A DNA stretch of 64,000 nt from Streptomyces sp. NBC_00102 (lineage in GTDB: Bacteria > Actinomycetota > Actinomycetes > Streptomycetales > Streptomycetaceae): the NCBI RefSeq assembly GCF_026343115.1, contig NZ_JAPEMC010000001.1, positions 1,054,001 to 1,118,000 of the forward strand, read 5' to 3'. The notes beneath the pieces are model-generated. The model was not told the origin of the DNA and made no database searches. It saw only the letters and a program-made list of their open reading frames with translations. Every line of letters starts with the position of its first letter. Position 1 is the stretch's first letter. Positions 58,242-64,000 of this stretch are shown in pieces. Made by a program: the position numbers and the translations under genes.

Positions 58242-59894
58242 TCAGCGACCGCGCAGCGAGCGGTAGGTGGCGACGAGCGCCGCCGTCGAGCTGTCCAGCT
58301 GCTCGCCGCCGGTGCCCTCGGTGAGGACCGGCTCGATCTTCTTGGCGAGGACCTTGCCCAGCTCGACGCCCCACTGGTCGAAGGAGTCGATGTTCCAGAT
58401 CGCGCCCTGGACGAACACCTTGTGCTCGTACAGCGCGATGAGCTGGCCGAGGACCGAGGGGGTGAGCTTCTCGGCGAGGATCGTCGTGGTCGGGTGGTTG
58501 CCCTGGAACGTCTTGTGCGGGACCAGTTCCTCGGGCACGCCCTCGGCGCGGACCTCTTCGGGCGTCTTGCCGAAGGCGAGCGCCTGGGTCTGCGCGAAGA
58601 AGTTGGCCATCAGCAGGTCGTGCTGCGCGATGAGTCCGGGCAGCAGGTCGGTGACCGGGGCGGCGAAGCCGATGAAGTCGGCCGGGATGACCTTGGTGCC
58701 CTGGTGGATCAACTGGTAGTACGCGTGCTGGCCGTTGGTGCCCGGGGTGCCCCAGACGACCGGGCCGGTCTGCCACTCCACCGGGTTGCCGTCCCGGTCC
58801 ACGGACTTGCCGTTGGACTCCATGTCCAGCTGCTGCAAGTAGGCGGTGAACTTGGAGAGGTAGTGGCTGTAGGGCAGCACCGCGTGCGCCTGGGCGTCGA
58901 AGAACTGGCCGTACCAGACGCCCAGCAGGCCCAGCAGCAGCGGAGCGTTCTCCTCTGCCGGGGCGGTGCGGAAGTGCTCGTCGACGAGGTGGAAGCCGTC
59001 GAGCATCTCGCGGAACCGGTCCGGGCCGATGGCGATCATCAGCGAGAGGCCGATGGCGGAGTCGTAGGAGTAACGGCCGCCGACCCAGTCCCAGAACTCG
59101 AACATGTTGGCCGTGTCGATACCGAAGTCCGACACCTTCTCGGCGTTGGTCGACAGTGCCACGAAGTGCTTGGCGACGGCGTCCTGACCGGCCTTCAGCT
59201 CGGTGAGGAGCCAGTCGCGGGCGGAGGTGGCGTTGGTGATCGTCTCGATGGTGGTGAACGTCTTCGAGGCGATGACGAAGAGCGTCTCGGCGGCGTCCAG
59301 GTCGCGGACGGCCTCGTGGAGGTCGGCGCCGTCGACGTTGGAGACGAAGCGGAGGGTGAGGGAGCGGTCCGTGAAGGAGCGCAGCACCTCGTACGCCATG
59401 GCGGGGCCCAGATCCGAGCCGCCGATGCCGATGTTGACGATGTTCTTGATGGGGCGGCCGGTGTGGCCGGTCCACTCGCCGGAGCGGACCCGGTCGGCGA
59501 AGCCGGCCATCTTGTCCAGGACCGCGTGCACGGCCGGCACGACGTTCTCGCCGTCCACCTCGATCACCGCGTCGCGCGGGGCGCGGAGCGCGGTGTGCAG
59601 GACGGCGCGGTCCTCGGTGGTGTTGATCTTGTCGCCGCGGAACATGGCGTCCCGCAGCTCGGCGACCCCGGTGGCGGCGGCGAGGTCGCGCAGCAGACGC
59701 AGCGTCTCGTCGGTCACCAGCTGCTTGGAGTAGTCGATGTGCAGGTCGCCCACCCGGAGGGTGTAGGCGGCGCCGCGGTCGGCGTTCTCGGCGAACAGCT
59801 CCCGCAGGTGGGTCCCGCCCAGTTCCTCGCGGTGCTTGCCGAGGGCCGCCCACTCGGGCGTCTGGTTGAGCTTGGTTCGGCTTTGTGCGTTCAT
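58242..59894 (-). CDS. pgi: Glucose-6-phosphate isomerase
   Basis: 550-residue phosphoglucose isomerase linking glycolysis and the pentose-phosphate genes. Phosphate-site motif [18 protein letters not shown], the catalytic region [15 protein letters not shown] and [13 protein letters not shown] with the catalytic histidine; C-terminal [15 protein letters not shown] is the family signature 2. The ATG at 59892-59894 is chosen for the standard N-terminus ([18 protein letters not shown]); no strong ribosome-binding site. Confidence 0.96.
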   Translation of the reverse strand: MNAQSRTKLNQTPEWAALGKHREELGGTHLRELFAENADRGAAYTLRVGDLHIDYSKQLVTDETLRLLRDLAAATGVAELRDAMFRGDKINTTEDRAVLHTALRAPRDAVIEVDGENVVPAVHAVLDKMAGFADRVRSGEWTGHTGRPIKNIVNIGIGGSDLGPAMAYEVLRSFTDRSLTLRFVSNVDGADLHEAVRDLDAAETLFVIASKTFTTIETITNATSARDWLLTELKAGQDAVAKHFVALSTNAEKVSDFGIDTANMFEFWDWVGGRYSYDSAIGLSLMIAIGPDRFREMLDGFHLVDEHFRTAPAEENAPLLLGLLGVWYGQFFDAQAHAVLPYSHYLSKFTAYLQQLDMESNGKSVDRDGNPVEWQTGPVVWGTPGTNGQHAYYQLIHQGTKVIPADFIGFAAPVTDLLPGLIAQHDLLMANFFAQTQALAFGKTPEEVRAEGVPEELVPHKTFQGNHPTTTILAEKLTPSVLGQLIALYEHKVFVQGAIWNIDSFDQWGVELGKVLAKKIEPVLTEGTGGEQLDSSTAALVATYRSLRGR

Positions 59895-60026
59895 CCCGGG
59901 TATCAGCCCATTCTTCTCGTACCTGCTCCCCGCTGCTCCCCCCAACCTAATTGATCCCGGTCGCGGGTGCTGCGCGGGCATGGCCCGGTGCGGGACATCG
60001 TGCGTGCGCGGGCAAGGAAAAGCGTT

Positions 60027-60056
60027 CCGGCCGGCACCCAGGGGGTGGCCGGCCGG
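60027..60056 (-). terminator. Terminator downstream of rbpA
   Basis: CCGGCCGGCACC pairs with GGTGGCCGGCCGG (one bulged G), 75 bases after the rbpA stop and upstream of pgi. Confidence 0.6.
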
Positions 60057-60130
60057 TGAACGGGGCGGTACGGAAAAGCGGCGGCTCTCGCCGGAAGGAA
60101 CTCGGGAGGCGGGAGCCGGGCGGGGTGTTC

Positions 60131-60466
60131 TCAGATCTCGCCGCGGAGCTTGGCGAGCGCCTCGGCGAGAATGGCCTCGCCGTCCGCGTCACTGCGTCGC
60201 TCGCGCACGTACGCGAGATGCGTCTTGTACGGTTCCGTGCGCGGCGGGTCGGGCGGGCTGTCCTTGTCCTGGCCCGCCGGAAAGCCGCATCGGGGGCAGT
60301 CCCAGGTCTCCGGTACCTGCGCGTCATGGGCGAAGCTCGGCTGCGTCTCGTGCCCGTTCGAGCACCAGAAGGAGATGCGGAGGCGCGGCGCGGACTCGCC
60401 CCGCTCGGCCTCACCCATCGGCCCCGCTCCGACCCGGCTTCCCCGGATCGCGTTGCCACTTGCCAC
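60131..60466 (-). CDS. rbpA: RbpA, RNA polymerase-binding protein
   Basis: 111-residue actinobacterial transcription factor that binds the principal sigma factor and stabilises the open complex. N-terminal [19 protein letters not shown] is the sigma/promoter-contacting arm, zinc ligands are in FWCSNGHE and WDCPRCGF, and [19 protein letters not shown] with the following helix is the sigma-interaction domain. The GTG start (60464-60466) has GGGAG 9 bases upstream. Important for HrdB function and rifampicin tolerance in Streptomyces. Confidence 0.96.
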   Translation of the reverse strand: MASGNAIRGSRVGAGPMGEAERGESAPRLRISFWCSNGHETQPSFAHDAQVPETWDCPRCGFPAGQDKDSPPDPPRTEPYKTHLAYVRERRSDADGEAILAEALAKLRGEI

Positions 60467-60506
60467 GGTCGTAACTCCCTGCGTGATGCTGCTCGAAGAT
60501 GCCCCA

Positions 60507-60534
60507 GTCTACGTAAGGCCCAACGCGCGTCCAG
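60507..60534 (-). promoter_or_regulatory. Possible rbpA promoter
   Basis: On the minus strand TGGACG (60529-60534), 16-base spacer, TAGACT (60507-60512), about 40 bases before the rbpA start. The spacer is slightly short and the -35 weak. Confidence 0.4.
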
Positions 60535-60575
60535 TGATTGGAGTTACACGGTCACCGGCAATCGCGGACGATGCG

Positions 60576-60812
60576 TCAGCTGTCCAGCTTGATGAGCAGG
60601 CCGAGTGCCACAATGCTCGCGAACCAGCACAGGCCGACGACCACGGTGATGCGGTCGAGGTTGCGCTCGGCCACCGAGGAACCGCCGACCGAGGACTGCA
60701 TGCCGCCACCGAACATGTCGGAGAGGCCGCCGCCCTTGCCCTTGTGCATCAGCACCAGCAGCATCAGCAGCAGGCTGAAGACGATCAGGGCGATCTCGAA
60801 CGCCAAAATCAC
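60576..60812 (-). CDS. secG: SecG preprotein translocase subunit
   Basis: 78-residue membrane protein of the SecYEG channel. Two transmembrane segments (LAFEIALIVFSLLLMLLVLM, read from residue 3, and ITVVVGLCWFASIVALGLLI) flank the conserved KGKGGGLSDMFGGG loop. The GTG start (60810-60812) has AGGGA upstream. In many actinobacteria secG follows tpiA as here. Confidence 0.95.
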   Translation of the reverse strand: MILAFEIALIVFSLLLMLLVLMHKGKGGGLSDMFGGGMQSSVGGSSVAERNLDRITVVVGLCWFASIVALGLLIKLDS

Positions 60813-60842
60813 GGCTGGTCCCTACTTTCCGGAAATTCCTGG

Positions 60843-60869
60843 ACTGCTTCTGAGAAAACTGCTTCTGAG
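60843..60869 (-). repeat. 12-bp direct repeat upstream of secG
   Basis: ACTGCTTCTGAG occurs at 60843-60854 and 60858-60869, separated by AAA, in an unusually AT-rich leader 31 bases before the secG start. Confidence 0.85.
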
Positions 60870-60888
60870 TAAATTCATTCACGCACAA

Positions 60889-60922
60889 CGGGGGCCGAGG
60901 GTGGAACCCACCCCGGCCCCCG
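60889..60922 (-). terminator. Terminator after tpiA
   Basis: CGGGGGCCGAGGGTGG pairs with CCACCCCGGCCCCCG (one bulge) around AAC, 33 bases past the tpiA stop. Confidence 0.8.
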
Positions 60923-60954
60923 CAAGGGTACGACGGATCGGCGCTAGCGCATAC

Positions 60955-61731
60955 TCACTGGTCGCGGAAGCGGACGATCTTGACGAACTCGTCGGCGTCC
61001 AGCGCCGCACCGCCCACGAGGGCGCCGTCGACGTCGGGCTGCGCCATGATCGCGGCGACGTTGCCGGACTTCACGGAGCCGCCGTACTGGATGCGGACCG
61101 CGTCGGCCAGCTCCTGCGAGTAGAGCTCGGCGAGACGGCGGCGGATGGCTCCGCACACCTCCTGGGCGTCCTCGGGGGTGGCGACCTCGCCGGTACCGAT
61201 CGCCCAGACCGGCTCGTAGGCGATAACGATCGACTCGGCCTGCTCGGCCGGGACGTCCTTGAGGGCGCCGTCGAGCTGAGCGAGGGTGTAGGAGACCTGG
61301 TCGCCGGCCTTGCGGATGTCCAGGCCCTCGCCGACGCAGAGGATCGGGGTCAGCCCGTGCTTGAAGGCGGCCTTCACCTTGGCGTTGCAGATCTCGTCGT
61401 TCTCGCCGTGGTACTGGCGGCGCTCGCTGTGGCCGACGGCCACGTACGCGCACTTCAGCTTGGCGAGCATGGAGCCGGAGATCTCGCCGGTGTACGCACC
61501 GGAGTCCTGCGCCGAGATGTCCTGGGCGCCGTACTTGATCTTCAGCTTGTCGCCGTCCACCAGGGTCTGCACGGAGCGCAGGTCGGTGAAGGGCGGCAGG
61601 ACGGCGACCTCGACCGCGTCGTAGTCCTTGTCGGCCAGCGCGAAGGCGAGCTTCTGGACGTGGGCGATGGCCTCGAGGTGGTTGAGGTTCATCTTCCAGT
61701 TGCCCGCCATCAGCGGGGTACGGGTGCTCAT
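60955..61731 (-). CDS. tpiA: Triosephosphate isomerase
   Basis: 258-residue TIM-barrel enzyme interconverting dihydroxyacetone phosphate and glyceraldehyde 3-phosphate. Catalytic lysine in GNWKMNLN, histidine in [12 protein letters not shown], glutamate in [19 protein letters not shown] (read as [11 protein letters not shown]), phosphate loop YGGSVKSGN. The ATG at 61729-61731 follows pgk by 5 bases. Confidence 0.97.
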   Translation of the reverse strand: MSTRTPLMAGNWKMNLNHLEAIAHVQKLAFALADKDYDAVEVAVLPPFTDLRSVQTLVDGDKLKIKYGAQDISAQDSGAYTGEISGSMLAKLKCAYVAVGHSERRQYHGENDEICNAKVKAAFKHGLTPILCVGEGLDIRKAGDQVSYTLAQLDGALKDVPAEQAESIVIAYEPVWAIGTGEVATPEDAQEVCGAIRRRLAELYSQELADAVRIQYGGSVKSGNVAAIMAQPDVDGALVGGAALDADEFVKIVRFRDQ

Positions 61732-61736
61732 CTGGC

Positions 61737-62948
61737 TCAGTTCTCCAATGCGGCAAGGCCGGGGAGCGACTTGCCCTCGAGGTATTCGAGGCTGGCGCCG
61801 CCACCGGTCGAGATGTGGCCGAAGGCGTTCTCGTCGAAGCCCAGGATGCGGACGGCGGCGGCGGAGTCGCCACCCCCGACGACGCTGAAGGCCGGGGAGT
61901 CGACGAGCGCCTGGGCGACCGCGCGGGTGCCCTCGGCGTAGTCGGGGTGCTCGAAGACGCCCATCGGGCCGTTCCAGAAGACGGTGGCCGCGTCGGCGAG
62001 CTTCGCCGCGTACAGCTTGCGCGTCTCGGGGCCGATGTCCAGCCCCTCCTGGTCCGCCGGGATCGCGTCGGAGGCGACGACGGTGGGGTTGGCCGGGGCC
62101 TTCGTCTTGAGGTCCGGGAACTCGGAGGAGACGAGGACGTCGACGGGGAGCACGAACTCCACGCCGCGCTCGTCGGCGCGCTTGAGGTACTCCTGCACCT
62201 TGGGGACCTGGTCCTCCTGGAGCAGCGAGATGCCGACCTCGTGGCCCTGGGCCTTGAGGAAGGTGTACGCCATGCCGCCGCCGATCAGGATGCGGTCGGC
62301 CTTCTCCAGCAGGTGGTCGATGACGCCGAGCTTGTCGGAGACCTTGGCGCCGCCGAGGACCACGGCGTAGGGGCGCTTGACGTCGCTGGTGAGCTTCTTC
62401 AGGACGCCGACCTCGGTGGCGATGAGGTAGCCGGCGAAGTGCGGCAGCCGGGCCGGGAGGTCGAAGACCGAGGCGTGCTTGCGGTGCACCGCGCCGAAGC
62501 CGTCGCCCACGTACACGTCGGCGAGGGTGGCGAGCTGGTCGGCGAAGGCGCCGCGCTCGGCGTCGTCCTTGGACGTCTCACCGGCGTTGAAGCGGAGGTT
62601 CTCGACGACGGCGACCTGGCCGTCGGTGAGGGCGGCGACCGTGGCCGTGGCGGACTCGCCCACGGTGTCGGTGGCGAACGCGACCTCGGTGCCGAGCAGT
62701 TCACCGAGCCGGGCGGCGGCGGGGGCCAGCGAGAACGCCGGGTCCGGGGCGCCCTTCGGGCGGCCGAGGTGCGAGGCGACGATGACCCGCGCGCCGGCCT
62801 CGGCGAGCTTGGCGACGGTCGGCTGGACGGCGCGGATGCGGCCGTCGTCGGTGATGGTGGTGCCGTCGAGCGGCACGTTGAGGTCGGCGCGGACGAATAC
62901 CCGCTTGCCGGCGACCCCTTCGGCGAGAAGTTCGTCGATCGTCTTCAT
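61737..62948 (-). CDS. pgk: Phosphoglycerate kinase
   Basis: 403-residue kinase of glycolysis. N-terminal substrate motif [19 protein letters not shown], hinge region [14 protein letters not shown], nucleotide-site GPMGVFE and [11 protein letters not shown]. The ATG at 62946-62948 has AAGGAG upstream. It is the first gene after the gap terminator and is co-transcribed with tpiA. Confidence 0.97.
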   Translation of the reverse strand: MKTIDELLAEGVAGKRVFVRADLNVPLDGTTITDDGRIRAVQPTVAKLAEAGARVIVASHLGRPKGAPDPAFSLAPAAARLGELLGTEVAFATDTVGESATATVAALTDGQVAVVENLRFNAGETSKDDAERGAFADQLATLADVYVGDGFGAVHRKHASVFDLPARLPHFAGYLIATEVGVLKKLTSDVKRPYAVVLGGAKVSDKLGVIDHLLEKADRILIGGGMAYTFLKAQGHEVGISLLQEDQVPKVQEYLKRADERGVEFVLPVDVLVSSEFPDLKTKAPANPTVVASDAIPADQEGLDIGPETRKLYAAKLADAATVFWNGPMGVFEHPDYAEGTRAVAQALVDSPAFSVVGGGDSAAAVRILGFDENAFGHISTGGGASLEYLEGKSLPGLAALEN

Positions 62949-62991
62949 CTGTTCCAGGACTCCTTGGAAAGGACGGATGAGCACGCGAGAA

Positions 62992-63025
62992 GGCTCGGAC
63001 GGCGCTGCGTCGCGCCGTCCGAGCC
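62992..63025 (-). terminator. Terminator between gap and pgk
   Basis: Fourteen-bp perfect stem (62992-63005 with 63012-63025), loop TGCGTC, 34 bases after the gap stop and 44 bases before the pgk start codon. It should reduce read-through from gap into pgk-tpiA. Confidence 0.85.
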
Positions 63026-63059
63026 CCTCACTACATCGAGATGCCTGCCGATCCGAGGA

Positions 63060-64000
<941 letters not shown>

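Overview
The window looks like a piece of a Streptomyces chromosome, or that of a very close relative. Base composition is very G+C-rich with strong third-position G/C, GTG starts are common, and Tat and lipoprotein exports are frequent. The gene set includes actinobacterial markers: RbpA, OpcA, an actinobacterial-type DapD, and a sufR-B-D-Rieske-C-S-U operon. The order ctaA / ctaB-tkt-tal-zwf-opcA-pgl / pgi / rbpA-secG / tpiA-pgk-gap is a familiar actinobacterial core block.

Left part (1-9 kb), sugar-acid catabolism. Two ABC sugar permeases sit behind a LacI-type operator. A FadR-type GntR regulator leads an operon with a DHDPS-fold lyase and an IlvD/Edd [Fe-S] dehydratase. A second operon (KdgD-type 5-dehydro-4-deoxyglucarate dehydratase plus an uncharacterised 408-residue protein) diverges from a uronate dehydrogenase gene. 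Together these suggest oxidative, non-phosphorylating breakdown of uronates or aldonates toward 2-oxoglutarate semialdehyde. The aldarate dehydratase and semialdehyde dehydrogenase steps are not in the window.

Middle-left part (9-28.5 kb), mostly accessory and exported functions. It holds a two-domain TerD protein, a stand-alone UvrD/PcrA C-terminal-like domain, a Tat-exported PhoX-type phosphatase, a DUF4232 lipoprotein, a DapA paralogue, a secreted sedolisin, a zinc alcohol dehydrogenase, dapD, a polytopic membrane protein, a small molybdopterin-fold protein, an orphan SMI1/KNR4 protein, a VOC protein, a Tat-exported phospholipase C and a secreted DUF3616 protein. PHO-box-like direct repeats lie upstream of the phosphatase and of the phospholipase, which suggests phosphate-starvation control.

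Central part (28.7-47 kb). The suf operon (minus strand) starts with sufR. Its promoter looks leaderless, and a CAAC-N6-GTTG dyad of the SufR type covers the -10 region up to the start codon. Two giant paralogous secreted subtilases and a LuxR-type regulator follow. They lie between suf and the drrAB-like ABC pair plus ctaA, which in other actinobacteria are often neighbours of suf. The two subtilase genes share a 156-bp identical tract, a sign of recent gene conversion.

Right part (47-64 kb), core carbon metabolism. Heme O synthase diverges from the pentose-phosphate operon tkt-tal-zwf-opcA-pgl. Then come a pair of bacterial-PH-domain membrane proteins, pgi, rbpA, secG, and the glycolytic genes tpiA, pgk and gap (gap runs off the right edge). 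A possible 24-residue microprotein gene with a good ribosome-binding site lies between pgl and the PH-domain genes. Most convergent or operon ends carry strong GC-rich hairpins. I saw no rRNA, tRNA, CRISPR array or intact insertion sequence.
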